A stretch of DNA of 64,000 nt, taken from Metabacillus_B sp050107715. GTDB taxonomy: Bacteria; Bacillota; Bacilli; Bacillales; Bacillaceae. The first letter of the stretch is position 1. Each line of letters opens with the position of its first letter. The notes beneath the pieces were generated by a model that saw only the letters and a list, made by a program, of their open reading frames with translations, was not told where the DNA came from and searched no databases. Of this stretch, positions 7,352 through 16,677 are shown piece by piece. Location: assembly GCF_050107715.1 (NCBI RefSeq), contig NZ_JBNILN010000001.1, forward strand, positions 62,001 through 126,000, in the 5' to 3' direction. The position numbers were made by a program, and so were the translations under genes.

Positions 7352-8098
7352 CTATTTCTCCCCGATGCTGTCTTTACTGATCCATTCCTCTAAATACCGG
7401 ACAATTTGATTCTGCTGTTCAATAGCTGGTATATTCGCTTCCATATCCCCTTTTTGCGGTCCATAAAGACCAAATTGAGCATGGTTCCCTCCCCTGATTT
7501 CCTTAAAAATTGCATCCTTAGGAGTATATGCTTTTGAGTTTTCAATGTCCTGCGGGGAGGTAAGACCATCATTCGTTCCGTAAATGGACAAGACGTCAAG
7601 CCCGGTCTTTTTTAAATTGGCAGACTCGGCAGGGTAGGAGGCAAGGAAAAATACCCCTTTTACACTTTCTTCGTTTTCTTTAGCGTAATTTGCTGCTGCC
7701 ACTCCCCCAAGAGAATGTCCGCCAACATACCAATTTTGCACGTTCGGACGGGCCCTTCGAACATCATCTGCTTTTCCGGTTCCGAAAATGGAAAAATGAA
7801 AAGGCATTTCTGGGACAGCAGCGGCTATGCCTCTATCAGCAAGCTCCTGAGCTATGTACGCGTAAGCTTCAGGCTCTACTTTTGCTCCCGGGTATAGAAT
7901 CACTCCAGCAGAAGGTTTTGAATCGAAAGGGTCAGCGAACAAGATTTGATTTTGCTCTTGAATCCGGTTCTCATCTACTGCTTTCAACAGTTCATCTGAA
8001 GGGGTGTAGGTAAATCTCGACCAGATATAAAATCCTGCTGCCAGCATTACACCAGCAGACAGCAATAGGATAAGGAAAACCTTTGCATATTTTTTCAT
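7352..8098 (-). CDS. Membrane-anchored alpha/beta hydrolase
   Basis: A 248-aa protein with an N-terminal membrane anchor or uncleaved signal (KVFLILLLSAGVMLAAGFYIW) followed by an alpha/beta-hydrolase domain. Seen are GVILYPGAKVEPEAY (oxyanion strand), the nucleophile elbow GGHSLGG with the catalytic Ser, YGTNDGLT with the Asp, and GGNHAQFG with the His. The family is that of the short dienelactone-hydrolase-like esterases found in Gram-positive bacteria; the substrate is unknown. Starts at 8098, 8101 and 8110 are all possible since only a weak GGA precedes them. Stands alone. Confidence 0.8.
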   Translation of the reverse strand: MKKYAKVFLILLLSAGVMLAAGFYIWSRFTYTPSDELLKAVDENRIQEQNQILFADPFDSKPSAGVILYPGAKVEPEAYAYIAQELADRGIAAAVPEMPFHFSIFGTGKADDVRRARPNVQNWYVGGHSLGGVAAANYAKENEESVKGVFFLASYPAESANLKKTGLDVLSIYGTNDGLTSPQDIENSKAYTPKDAIFKEIRGGNHAQFGLYGPQKGDMEANIPAIEQQNQIVRYLEEWISKDSIGEK

Positions 8099-8239
8099 CA
8101 TGCATCTCATTTCCGGCTTTTTCTTCTTATTCTAACCAAGTTTCAGGCATTCAGGAATTGAAATGCAAAAAGTACGGTTAAAAAGAGAGCTTTGAGGTTA
8201 AATATACTATGTAACCAAAACCCTAGGAGGGATTTTGAG

Positions 8240-8899
8240 ATGAAAAAGATATTAATGGTTTTAACAAACTCAAGCAAAATTGATGAAGAACATGAAACAG
8301 GCCTATGGCTCGGTGAATTTGCAGAGCCATATATTGAATTTGTAAACAGCGGATTCCAGGTTAGCGCCGCAAGTCCAAATGGGGGAAGAATTCCGATCGA
8401 CCCGAACAGTGTTCAGGAAACTCCTCCGGATGAGTGGGAGGAAGCCATCTCGATGCTGCAAAATACGGAAGTACTCTCTGCACTAAACCCGCAGGACTTT
8501 AATGGAATCTTCCTGCCTGGCGGACATGGGACGATGTTTGATCTTCCCGATGATCCTTCCCTTCAAAAAGCCCTTGCACACTTTGCTGAAAACAATAAAG
8601 TGATTGGTGCAGTATGCCATGGCCCGGCTGGATTTGTCGGAACTAAGCTTTCCAATGGAAAATTCCTGGTAGACGGTGTCAGCCTGACGGGGTTTACAAA
8701 CGAGGAAGAACAGCAGACCGGTTTAGATTCACTTATGCCGTTCCTACTTGAGTCGAAACTGAGGGAGCAGGGTGCCCAGTTTGAAGGGGCTGCAGCCTAT
8801 TCCGATCATGTTGTCACAGATACACGATTCGTAACCGGCCAAAATCCTCAAAGCAGCAAATCAGCAGCCAAAGCTTTTGTAGAAGCACTGAATACTTGA
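8240..8899 (+). CDS. DJ-1/PfpI family protein (class I glutamine amidotransferase-like, Hsp31 type)
   Basis: A 219-aa protein. KKILMVLTNSSKIDEEH opens the fold, ETGLWLGEFAEPYIEF holds the Glu of the Hsp31/glyoxalase III type triad, GIFLPGGHGTMFDLPDD is the glycine-rich loop, and GAVCHGPAG has the nucleophilic Cys-His elbow. Members act as methylglyoxal hydratases or stress chaperones. The start at 8240 has AGGAGG upstream. A strong terminator follows. The last eight codons and the terminator are duplicated further downstream (see 9352). Confidence 0.88.
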   Translation: MKKILMVLTNSSKIDEEHETGLWLGEFAEPYIEFVNSGFQVSAASPNGGRIPIDPNSVQETPPDEWEEAISMLQNTEVLSALNPQDFNGIFLPGGHGTMFDLPDDPSLQKALAHFAENNKVIGAVCHGPAGFVGTKLSNGKFLVDGVSLTGFTNEEEQQTGLDSLMPFLLESKLREQGAQFEGAAAYSDHVVTDTRFVTGQNPQSSKSAAKAFVEALNT

Positions 8900-9262
8900 T
8901 TCTTTATATCTTGACTGAGAGCCGAACGTTCGGCTCTCAGTTTTTTTATGATGGCGGGATTAGCATGGGTCCTGACTATTCAGTGTGTTCGGACAGAAGC
9001 GGGTTTTGGTGAATTTTATCGTAAAGAAGGCAGATCCAGGTTACCATTTGAGCTGACCGGCCTAACATGAACGGAGTCTGTCGGATTTTGTCGAAAAGTC
9101 TTTATATTGAAAGTACGGACAATAAAATGAAAGTTGAGACAATAAAACCAAAGTACGGACAATAAATTTTGAGTTCGGACAATAAAATCCAAGTTCGGAC
9201 AATAAAAGCAAAAATTACGGAATATCTGCGGCCCGGTGCTGCTTATATACATAAACAGAGGC
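8871..9262. repeat. Tandem duplication, copy 1 (gene end, terminator and repeat element)
   Basis: This copy starts inside the PfpI-type gene (its last codons), includes the stop and terminator, and continues through an array of CGGACAATAAA motifs (about 9113-9207) to CGGCCCGGTGCTGCT. The same succession recurs at 9352-9695 with scattered substitutions and small indels, which shows an old duplication. Reverse-strand reading frames here (repeats of IVRTF-like text) come from the short repeats and are not genes. Confidence 0.85.
8914..8948 (+). terminator. Intrinsic terminator after the PfpI-type gene
   Basis: CTGAGAGCCGAA and TTCGGCTCTCAG form a perfect 12-bp stem, followed by seven T. Confidence 0.9.
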
Positions 9263-9351
9263 GGAATATGGGAACATAGCTCTCCTTGGAGTGAGTCTGC
9301 GCACTCATCTGAAGCAATGATAAAAATGCAACTATTCGATAAGAACCTCTC

Positions 9352-9695
9352 AAGCTTTTCTAGAAGCACTGAATCCCTGATCATCCACCTGTTAACTGAG
9401 AGCCGAACATTCGGTCTTCAGTTTTTTTGTGAAGGGGAGGTCATCCGTACGTTAAAGAAGGCAGATCCAGGTCAGCATATGAGCTGACCGGCCTGACAGA
9501 AGCGGAATCTATCGCATTTTGTCGAAAAGTCTTTATATTGAAAGTACGGACAATAAAATGAAAGTTGAGACAATATACTCCAAATACGGACAATAAATTT
9601 TGAGTACGGACAGTAAAATCCAAGTTCGGACAATAAAAGCAAAAATTAGGGAATATCTGCGGCCCGGTGCTGCTCAAAAATATAAAAAGAGGCGA
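9352..9695. repeat. Tandem duplication, copy 2
   Basis: Begins with the same codons as the PfpI gene end (reading QAFLEALNP then stop), then a decayed copy of the terminator, then the reverse-oriented element: the tail GTCGAAAAGTCTTTATATTG and a row of motifs of the form ACGGACAATAAA. Ends with GCGGCCCGGTGCTGCT as copy 1 does. No functional gene here. From 9696 to 9870 I see only a weak C/G-rich hairpin at about 9807-9830. Confidence 0.85.
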
Positions 9696-9870
9696 AACAA
9701 GACCCCGTTATCTACCTAATTTCTCCCTGGAATGAGCCTGCCGTCACATCTGATGCAGGAAAACCTGTAATCCGCCTTCATTTTCCGCAGCAGCTTGCTC
9801 CAGGTGTAAAAACCCCCCATTTCCTGTGGGGAGGTCACCATCCACACGCTTTCAGCAGAATTGTCTCCTC

Positions 9871-9910
9871 AAAAAAAACGGCTGACCGTACTCATTTTTA
9901 CGGTCAGCTG
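9871..9910 (-). terminator. Intrinsic terminator after the DUF3243 gene
   Basis: GCTGACCGTA and TACGGTCAGC pair over 10 bases; the minus strand continues with eight T. Confidence 0.9.
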
Positions 9911-9917
9911 GAATACT

Positions 9918-10259
9918 CTATTCTTCTTCCACCATAGTCAAAAGCATGTGGGCCAGTGCATGCTGCTGGTCTTTGTCTCCGGATTTCCATAGTTCTTTAA
10001 GAAGATATTCTTCTCTGTTTTTCGGTTGCACGTGTTCTGCCAGATATCCTGCGACCCGTTCTGTTGTTTTGGCCAGCTGTTCTTCGCTAAGACCGATTTT
10101 CTTCCCTACCTCGACCTTTTCACGCAAGTATGTTTTAAAGCCTTCAAAGCTCTTTAAAATTTCTTCCTGCTTATCTTCTCCGATCCGGCTGACGACATCT
10201 TCGATTTCACCTGGATTTACTTCCCCTGTTCGATCAATCATATGATTTTTTTCAGACAT
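9918..10259 (-). CDS. DUF3243 family protein
   Basis: A 113-aa soluble helical protein. Residues about 35-110 match the DUF3243 (YmfJ-like) pattern: FEGFKTYLREKVEVGKKIGL, LAKTTERVAGYLAEHV, KNREEYLLKELW, and a C-terminal ALAHMLLTMVE. This copy has an N-terminal acidic extension of roughly 30 residues compared with YmfJ. The function of the family is unknown. AAGGAGG precedes the ATG; monocistronic with a strong terminator. Confidence 0.85.
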   Translation of the reverse strand: MSEKNHMIDRTGEVNPGEIEDVVSRIGEDKQEEILKSFEGFKTYLREKVEVGKKIGLSEEQLAKTTERVAGYLAEHVQPKNREEYLLKELWKSGDKDQQHALAHMLLTMVEEE

Positions 10260-10395
10260 AATGAATCATTCCTCCTTTGATATGCTATATATCATTTCCC
10301 TTAGATAGACGGTTGAAACACCTATTTAAACACTTTGACGGCCCGGGTGCCTTAGCGTATCCTGCTTAATATCCACTGCTGCTTTCCGTTTCCGC

Positions 10396-10440
10396 AAAAA
10401 AAGATGACCGATAGGAATTGTAATCCTGATCGGTCATCTC
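10396..10440 (-). terminator. Intrinsic terminator after tcyP
   Basis: AGATGACCGAT ... ATCGGTCATCT stem, then TTTTTTTG on the minus strand, 19 bases beyond the stop. Confidence 0.9.
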
Positions 10441-10458
10441 CGTCTGCAGTTCTATGAA

Positions 10459-11844
10459 TCAGTAAACTTCTGATCCTTTTGCATGAACGTCATTGTATGT
10501 GTCTGTATCCAAATCCTTTGTAACGCGGCTCGTGACGATACCTGCGGTCATGCTCCCGCTGACATTCAATGCGGTTCTTCCCATATCAATCAGCGGCTCG
10601 ACCGAGATTAAAAGTCCGGCAAGAGCAACTGGAAGGTTCATTGTAGAAAGAACCAGGATGGCAGCAAACGTCGCTCCTCCTCCAACACCTGCCACACCAA
10701 ATGAACTGATGACAACAACAGCAATCAATGTAAGAATGAAGGTTGGATCCAGAGGATTGATCCCCTGTGTCGGCGCAATCATGACAGCCAGCATGGCAGG
10801 GTATATTCCTGCGCATCCATTTTGGCCAATAGTAAGACCAAATGAACCGGCAAAATTTGCAATGCCTTCCGGGACGCCCAGTTTTTTCGTTTGTGTATTC
10901 ACATTAAGCGGCAGGGTTCCTGCACTCGATCTCGATGTAAATGCAAAGGTAAGGACCGGAATGATTTTTTTAATATACAGGATAGGGTTGAGTCCTGAAA
11001 TCGTAATAATGATCAGATGGATGATAAACATAACAGCAAGGGCTGCATAAGAAGCAAGAACGAATTTACCCAGTTTTAAGATGGAGTCGAAGTTACTCAA
11101 CGCTACAGTTGACGTCATGATGGCCAATACTCCATATGGGGTTAGCCGCAGGATCAGAGTGACAATCCGCATTACGATTGCGTAAAGTGAATCGATAATC
11201 TTAGCAAACATCTCTGCCTGTTCCGGCTGCTTTCTTTTCACTCCAAGGAACGCCATCCCGATAAACGCGGCAAAAATTACGACAGCAATCGTTGAAGTTG
11301 GACGCTCTCCCGTCAAATCCATAAACGGGTTACCAGGAAGAAGCTCGACAACCTTTTGCGGAAATGTCTGTCCTTCAATTTCTGTAAACTTCTCTTCAAG
11401 CTGCACTGCTCTTTCAGTTTCTGCCTGCCCTTGTTCAATTTGAATCGCCTCTAAGCCAAAACCGCTTGCAGAAGCGATTCCAACTGCAGCAGAAATAGCG
11501 GTCGTGCCAAGTAGCACAGCTAAAATCAGTCCGCTGATTTTACCGATATTAGAGGACAGTTTCAGCCGTGTAAATGCAGCCACGATTGAAATAAACACAA
11601 GCGGCATAACAATCATTTGCAGCAGTTTTACATATCCGTCTCCAACTATTCCAAACCAGTCGATTGATGAAACGAGAACGGCGGATTCAGCGCCGTATGC
11701 AAACTGCAGGGCATATCCGAACACAATCCCGACTCCAAGTGCGCTAAAGACTCTTTTTGAAAAAGAAATATGCTTTTTTTGCATGTAAAAAAGCCCTGCT
11801 ATTAACAGCAGCAGTAATGAAATATTTAGAATAATAAGACCCAC
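10459..11844 (-). CDS. tcyP: L-cystine symporter TcyP
   Basis: Sodium:dicarboxylate-family (DAACS) transporter of about 461 aa, close in length and sequence to B. subtilis TcyP, which imports cystine. Recognisable are FSKRVFSALGVGIVFGYALQ, LLQMIVMPLVFISIVAAFTR, TSRSSAGTLPLNV (hairpin HP1) and VSGSMTAGIVTSRV near the end. Eight or more membrane helices. The start is probably the GTG at 11844: AGGAGG stands eight bases before it, while the ATG at 11877 has no site. Upstream, a GGGAATTAT block (about 11895-11903) could be part of a CymR site, by analogy only. Confidence 0.9.
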   Translation of the reverse strand: MGLIILNISLLLLLIAGLFYMQKKHISFSKRVFSALGVGIVFGYALQFAYGAESAVLVSSIDWFGIVGDGYVKLLQMIVMPLVFISIVAAFTRLKLSSNIGKISGLILAVLLGTTAISAAVGIASASGFGLEAIQIEQGQAETERAVQLEEKFTEIEGQTFPQKVVELLPGNPFMDLTGERPTSTIAVVIFAAFIGMAFLGVKRKQPEQAEMFAKIIDSLYAIVMRIVTLILRLTPYGVLAIMTSTVALSNFDSILKLGKFVLASYAALAVMFIIHLIIITISGLNPILYIKKIIPVLTFAFTSRSSAGTLPLNVNTQTKKLGVPEGIANFAGSFGLTIGQNGCAGIYPAMLAVMIAPTQGINPLDPTFILTLIAVVVISSFGVAGVGGGATFAAILVLSTMNLPVALAGLLISVEPLIDMGRTALNVSGSMTAGIVTSRVTKDLDTDTYNDVHAKGSEVY

Positions 11845-12062
11845 ATTGATTTCCTCCTCTTTCTTCAGGTCAAACAAACCTGATCTATAACTACATAATT
11901 CCCATCAGTTAAGTTGGTATTATAATCAGTCTTCATTATCTTATACGAATTTCTTATTTTTGTCATGCAGAAAGTTTAAATAATATTCAGCGTACCCGTA
12001 CATGATGCAATTTCAGCACAACCTGCATAAACTGGGATATCTGCCTGCAGGGGGGAAATCTC

Positions 12063-12878
12063 TTGATTATTATTCAGAACAAAGAACAGTCTTACAGCGA
12101 TTTGAAAAAAGAGGCTAAAAACAGTGCGCAAAAAGAAATGATTATGAATATGGACAAATATAAGGAAAGATATGTGTTTGTAAGCAGAGAACAGTTTAAA
12201 TTTGAACTGGACATGAGGAACCTCATAATCGAAGCGGCAAAATCTCTTGCCTACGGAGGAGCCCAGTTTGCAACGTTTGAAACCTCGTATTGCAATCCGG
12301 CCTTTTGGATTTTAACGGAAAGGGGAGCCTTTATACAGCGGCAAGGGATTCCTGCGTCAGCGGGAATTCAGGACATATTTACTAATGGAAGGCTTTACGC
12401 CTTTGAATGTGCCACCGCCATAGTCATTCTCTTTTACAAAGCGGCACTGGACAGCATAGGAGCGAGGGCCTTTGACAGGATTTTTAGAAGCATTACTTTG
12501 CGGGATTGGCGTCATGACGAGGATTTAAACATTCGGACGGCCAGAGGAAATGACTTCATACCAGGGGATTGCCTCTATTTTAATAATCCGGATTTTGATG
12601 ACCAGTTTCCTCAGTGGCGGGGAGAAAATACAATTATGATGGGGGATAAACAATATTTCGGTCATGGAATGGGAATCAAGGATGCAGACGGTGTTATTAA
12701 AAGCCTTAATCAATACCGATATCCCGGTTCGACACGTTCCGCCTATCTTCTATCCCAAACCACAAGGCCGGACTTCAAATACTTGTACTTTTTCAGTCCG
12801 GCAAACAGCGGCCTGCCTGTTTATTACCAAAACCGCACAATCGTCAGCAGAATCGGCAGCTCAACTGCCGGATTGTAG
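12063..12878 (+). CDS. tgl: Spore coat protein-glutamine gamma-glutamyltransferase Tgl
   Basis: Bacterial transglutaminase that cross-links spore coat proteins through epsilon-(gamma-glutamyl)lysine bonds late in sporulation. The catalytic Cys lies in YAFECATAIVILFYKA (Cys about residue 119); ITLRDWRHDEDLNI, PGDCLYFNNPDFD and GENTIMMGDKQYFGHGMGI supply the remaining active-site residues. 271 aa counted from a TTG start with a purine-rich AGGGGGGAA upstream; B. subtilis Tgl is about 245 aa, so the N-terminus may be slightly longer here. Convergent with the small gene at 12881. Confidence 0.92.
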   Translation: MIIIQNKEQSYSDLKKEAKNSAQKEMIMNMDKYKERYVFVSREQFKFELDMRNLIIEAAKSLAYGGAQFATFETSYCNPAFWILTERGAFIQRQGIPASAGIQDIFTNGRLYAFECATAIVILFYKAALDSIGARAFDRIFRSITLRDWRHDEDLNIRTARGNDFIPGDCLYFNNPDFDDQFPQWRGENTIMMGDKQYFGHGMGIKDADGVIKSLNQYRYPGSTRSAYLLSQTTRPDFKYLYFFSPANSGLPVYYQNRTIVSRIGSSTAGL

Positions 12879-12880
12879 CC

Positions 12881-13135
12881 TTATTCCGGTTCCGCAGGAA
12901 GCTTAAATGCTCTTCGTCTCCTGTACCAGGCTTCGAGCCCGAAATGCTTATTTACGAGCCATTCCATGTACTCTAAATCTGCCCGTTCCACAATGGGATC
13001 CCGATCATCCCATTTTACATAGCGGACAAAAAAATAATTTTTAATCGGCGAGAGAAGGACTCTTGAATGCGGAAACGGAGAAAAAACAAATTCTACATTT
13101 CCTCTTTTTTTATATGAATAGTCCACAATTTCCAA
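12881..13135 (-). CDS. Small hypothetical protein (84 aa)
   Basis: Starts MEIVDYSYKKRGNVEFVFSP from a TTG codon with GAGGGTGA upstream. Rich in aromatic and basic residues (YFFVRYVKWDD, EAWYRRRRAFKLP), no membrane segment. Its stop is two bases past the tgl stop, tail to tail. I do not recognise the family; a spore-associated role is possible given tgl next door but not shown. Codon use is like its neighbours. Confidence 0.65.
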   Translation of the reverse strand: MEIVDYSYKKRGNVEFVFSPFPHSRVLLSPIKNYFFVRYVKWDDRDPIVERADLEYMEWLVNKHFGLEAWYRRRRAFKLPAEPE

Positions 13136-13201
13136 AAAACATCACCCTCTTCAGTGTAAAACACCATACTATGGATTCAAGTGTGAATGTGCTGGAAATG
13201 T

Positions 13202-13603
13202 TTATCGGTCCGGTGTTATTTTAATCATCAGTTCACGGCTGCGCGGTCCATCAAACTCGCAAAAATAGATTCCCTGCCATCTTCCCAGAACAAGCCGGCC
13301 ATTTTCAATCATGATTTGCTCGGAAGCTCCAACCGTACTTGCTTTCATATGAGCTGCCGTATTGCCTTCCATATGACGGTCTGATTCGGTTTCCCACGGA
13401 TACACGTTCTTCCACCTTTCGATCATGTCCCTTTTTACGTCCGGATCTGCATTTTCATTGATTGTAATTCCAGCTGTCGTATGCGGGCAGTATACAAATA
13501 CAAAGCCCGATTGTGCTCCAGATTTCGTTACCTCCTCCTGAACAAGCTCCGTGATGTCCTTTAGCTCATCCTGTCCGTCCGTTTGAATAGAATGCTTAAT
13601 CAT
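13202..13603 (-). CDS. yugU: YjbQ/UPF0047 family protein YugU
   Basis: A 133-aa protein of the YjbQ family. The diagnostic strands are present: FVYCPHTTAGITINENADPDV, RHMEGNTAAHMKASTVGAS and LGRWQGIYFCEFDGPRSREL, which carry the conserved His residues of the putative active site. Some homologues have weak thiamine-phosphate synthase activity, but the in vivo role is unsettled. AAAGGAGGAG precedes the ATG. It marks the start of the B. subtilis yug-like gene order in this window. Confidence 0.9.
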   Translation of the reverse strand: MIKHSIQTDGQDELKDITELVQEEVTKSGAQSGFVFVYCPHTTAGITINENADPDVKRDMIERWKNVYPWETESDRHMEGNTAAHMKASTVGASEQIMIENGRLVLGRWQGIYFCEFDGPRSRELMIKITPDR

Positions 13604-13721
13604 GTGTGTCTCCTCCTTTACATAAGAACTGCTTGCTCCTTAATGTGAACCTAAAGCTTTTAATAGCTTTTTAATTACATAGCACCGATTTGAAGCGGCT
13701 AAACTTATCAGTGCCATTTAG

Positions 13722-13757
13722 ATAAAAATAAGGACCCCTGCAGCTTTTAGGGGTCCC
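13722..13757 (-). terminator. Intrinsic terminator of the phosphorelay operon
   Basis: GGACCCCT ... AGGGGTCC stem then TTATTTTTATC on the minus strand, 40 bases past the stop of the hybrid kinase. Confidence 0.85.
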
Positions 13758-13797
13758 TGATCAGTTACAGATAGGATAGCATGGCCGCGGCTGACTG

Positions 13798-16677
13798 TTA
13801 TTCAGCCGGCACCAAAATCTGGCCGTTTAAATCCCGCTGCCACAGGGTTTGCAGGATAAGCTTGGAGAGGAGGCTCGGCTGGTACGGCTTGATCAGGTAG
13901 TCATTGGCTCCAAGCTCAAAGCCTTTTTCTTTTTCCTCTAGAGCGGAGGAAATAAAAATTGGGATCTGCTTTAATTTTTCGCGTGATTTCATTTCTTTGA
14001 GCAGGTCCCATCCCGTATAGGCAGGATCGTCCAGCATGATATCAAGGACAACCGCTTCGGGCTGAACCTCAGCCATCTGTTTAAGGGCTTCTTTCCCGTT
14101 TGTGGATATTACTACACGAAAATGGCTTTCCTCAAGCTCTGCTTTAAGCAAATGGGCTAAATTCATGTCATCCTCAATAATCATCACATGCGTACCTGTG
14201 CGTTTTGCTGTTATCTCTTCATGATCGGAACCGGCCTGTATAACAAGGGGAAGTTTCACTGAAAAGACGCTGCCTTGCCCCAGTTCAGAGCTGACCTTTA
14301 CCGTCCCCTCATGAGCCTTGACGATTTCTTTTACAATCGCGAGGCCAAGTCCTGTCCCGCCGATTCTTCTGCGGTCTGTGTTATCGACTCTGTAAAATTT
14401 ATTGAACAGCTTCTCCATTGCTTCCTGAGGGATTCCGAGGCCTTTATCCCGAACAGAGACGTTTAAATGCTTTTCCTCCTCAAACAACAGGATTTCTACA
14501 GCACCGCCATTAGGAGAATATTTAACTGCATTGCTGATCAGGTTTCCGAATACTTGAGAGAGCTTGTCTTTATCCCCAAGTACGAGAGTCTGCTCCGTCA
14601 GTCTTTCGATGGTGAAAGTGTGCTTCGGAGACTGAATTTGCTGCAGCTCCACGATCTGCTGCAGGAGCGGATAAAGATCGTCATATTTCTTTTCATAGGA
14701 CTGCTTGCCCACTTCCATGCGCTGGACGTCCAGAAAATCGTTTATAAGGGAGGTCAGCCTTTTTGCTTCCTGGAAAATCGTTGTTAAATATTTTTTTTGC
14801 CTTTCGGGCTTCAGCTCTTTATGAAGCATCAGCTCGGTGAATCCAAGAACACTTGCAAGCGGTGTTCTAAGCTCATGGCTGACGGTACTGACAAACTCGG
14901 ATTTCATTTTGTCCACTTCATATTCGCGGGTAATATCACGGTGAACAATCACCGTTCCCACTCGATGGTCCATCCGGTAAAGGGGCTCCATATACACCTT
15001 GATAACCTTTACCCCGCTTTTTCCATGAAGCTGATAGAGAAAAGGTTCCTGATTAAGTACGTTTGCTTCCGTAAAGACAGCCTGCTGAAAAAACTCCCTG
15101 AAGTCGGCTTCCTTTTCAATATGAGGCTCAAACATAGCCATCCATTCGGTAAACGAAGAATTTTCTGCAGGCTGGTTCTCCCACCCGCGGATGATTTCGT
15201 GCATCGTTTCGTTCATCAACCGGATTGTTCCTCTCGTATCCACAAGCTGAATGCCCTCATGCACCGTGTTCATAATATCGCGGTTAAGCTGCCGTTCTTC
15301 CTCAGTCTGTTCATACAGTTTAATCTTTTCAAGGGAAATCGAAATGTTTTTTGCCAAAGCCATATAGTTTTTTGTTTCTTCTGCTGTGAAATCTCCGCTG
15401 TATCTTGTGAAAAGAAGAATAGCATCCAGCTGTTCCTGTGAAGAAAAAACAGGAAGGAACAGGTCATAGCACATGGCTGCCTGATGGTGGAAGCCTTTTT
15501 CCGACTGAAGCATCTCTCTTTTTATGGATAACGGCTGGCGGCTTTCCTCCAGGCTTTGAATAAATCCAGATTGTAGATTTCGAAGGAATTGATTGGCCTC
15601 TTCATCTGAAACGCCGATGGAGGCATGCTCTTTATGATGGCTTGTCAGGACGATTAATGCCTTGTCTGCCCCCACAATAGGAGCGAGTGAGGATATAATG
15701 CTTTTTAACAGATCCCTCTTATCCAATGTGTTTGAAATGCCATTGATTAGCTCATTTCTTAATTTGAGCTGATTTTCCCTGTCCTTCATTTGCTCGAGTA
15801 CTTCCTCAAGCTCTGCCTGCTGGGCTTGCAGTTCATCCTGCTGTGCGATTAGCTCCTCGTTTTGAGCGCTTAAATCCTGTTCTTTTTCATGGATGCTGTA
15901 GCTCATCCTCTCAAATGCCTGATGAAGGATCCCCAGCTCATCATTCCGGCTTGTCCGGTTCTCAAAGAGCACTTCCTTCCCGGAAGCTATGCTGCTTGCT
16001 GCATCTGTCAGCTCAACAAGCGGCCTGCTGATTTTTCGGGTAAGCGAACGGATCAACGCCGACATGCCTCCGAGCAAAATGACGAGCAGGATTGAAAAGC
16101 CTGTTTGTCTTGCTCTCATTCCGTCGGTATAGCTCTTTTCATTCTCTTCGAGTTTTCGGTCAAGATTTAGGCGGTAATTTTTCATACTGCTCTGAAATCC
16201 CCTTACACTCTCCGTTCCTCCGCCTGCTGCAAGACCGGCAACTGCACTGGTATCTCCCGATTCATATAAAGAAATGGCCTTTGGAGCAGTTTCATTAAAA
16301 TAGTAATCATAAAAGGATCGGGCGGCTTCATAAAATTCGAGGTCCTCCTTCTCCGTTGCGAGCTTTTCAAATTCTTTCAGCTTTGAATTGATTTGATCCT
16401 GCTGCTTTAATGCATTGTTTTTGTAAGAGGCCTCTTCTCCAAAATTGCCAAATGCAAAGTATGCCCGAAATTCTGAGATTGCCAGATTAAATCCGTAATC
16501 CAGTTCAATAGCCATGTTCTCTCTTACGTTCAAAGCTTTGTTCTTTGCGCTGAATGAACTGGATGCATTGTTTTGAATCATAAGGAAAACCGCGAATGCT
16601 GCGGCAAAAATGATGACAATCGAAATCGTCAGGGCACTAAATTTTCTTGTAATGCTGTTCTTCATATTAGATGCCAT
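13798..16677 (-). CDS. Hybrid sensor histidine kinase with C-terminal receiver
   Basis: About 959 aa. Order: membrane helix (about 13-33), extracytoplasmic four-helix sensor, second membrane helix (about 195-212), HAMP, a glutamine-rich coiled coil, GAF-like domain (about 315-455), PAS (about 470-590), HisKA with FVSTVSHELRTPLASVLG, HATPase with SQVFGNLISNAVKYSPNGG, DKGLGIPQ and GGTGLGLAIV, and a terminal receiver with EDD, VVLDIMLDD and LIKPY. The stimulus is unknown. The start is uncertain: ATG at 16677 overlaps the upstream regulator by 11 bases, ATG at 16665 also fits, and coupling is likely because no good ribosome site is present. Third gene of the operon. Confidence 0.9.
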   Translation of the reverse strand: MASNMKNSITRKFSALTISIVIIFAAAFAVFLMIQNNASSSFSAKNKALNVRENMAIELDYGFNLAISEFRAYFAFGNFGEEASYKNNALKQQDQINSKLKEFEKLATEKEDLEFYEAARSFYDYYFNETAPKAISLYESGDTSAVAGLAAGGGTESVRGFQSSMKNYRLNLDRKLEENEKSYTDGMRARQTGFSILLVILLGGMSALIRSLTRKISRPLVELTDAASSIASGKEVLFENRTSRNDELGILHQAFERMSYSIHEKEQDLSAQNEELIAQQDELQAQQAELEEVLEQMKDRENQLKLRNELINGISNTLDKRDLLKSIISSLAPIVGADKALIVLTSHHKEHASIGVSDEEANQFLRNLQSGFIQSLEESRQPLSIKREMLQSEKGFHHQAAMCYDLFLPVFSSQEQLDAILLFTRYSGDFTAEETKNYMALAKNISISLEKIKLYEQTEEERQLNRDIMNTVHEGIQLVDTRGTIRLMNETMHEIIRGWENQPAENSSFTEWMAMFEPHIEKEADFREFFQQAVFTEANVLNQEPFLYQLHGKSGVKVIKVYMEPLYRMDHRVGTVIVHRDITREYEVDKMKSEFVSTVSHELRTPLASVLGFTELMLHKELKPERQKKYLTTIFQEAKRLTSLINDFLDVQRMEVGKQSYEKKYDDLYPLLQQIVELQQIQSPKHTFTIERLTEQTLVLGDKDKLSQVFGNLISNAVKYSPNGGAVEILLFEEEKHLNVSVRDKGLGIPQEAMEKLFNKFYRVDNTDRRRIGGTGLGLAIVKEIVKAHEGTVKVSSELGQGSVFSVKLPLVIQAGSDHEEITAKRTGTHVMIIEDDMNLAHLLKAELEESHFRVVISTNGKEALKQMAEVQPEAVVLDIMLDDPAYTGWDLLKEMKSREKLKQIPIFISSALEEKEKGFELGANDYLIKPYQPSLLSKLILQTLWQRDLNGQILVPAE

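Noticed and set aside
9016..9677. Reverse-strand frames in the duplicated element
   Set aside because: Same artefact as in the 42 kb repeat cluster; no ribosome sites.
14797..15441. Forward frame of 214 codons opposite the histidine kinase
   Set aside because: Antisense shadow of conserved PAS/GAF coding sequence, no ribosome site.
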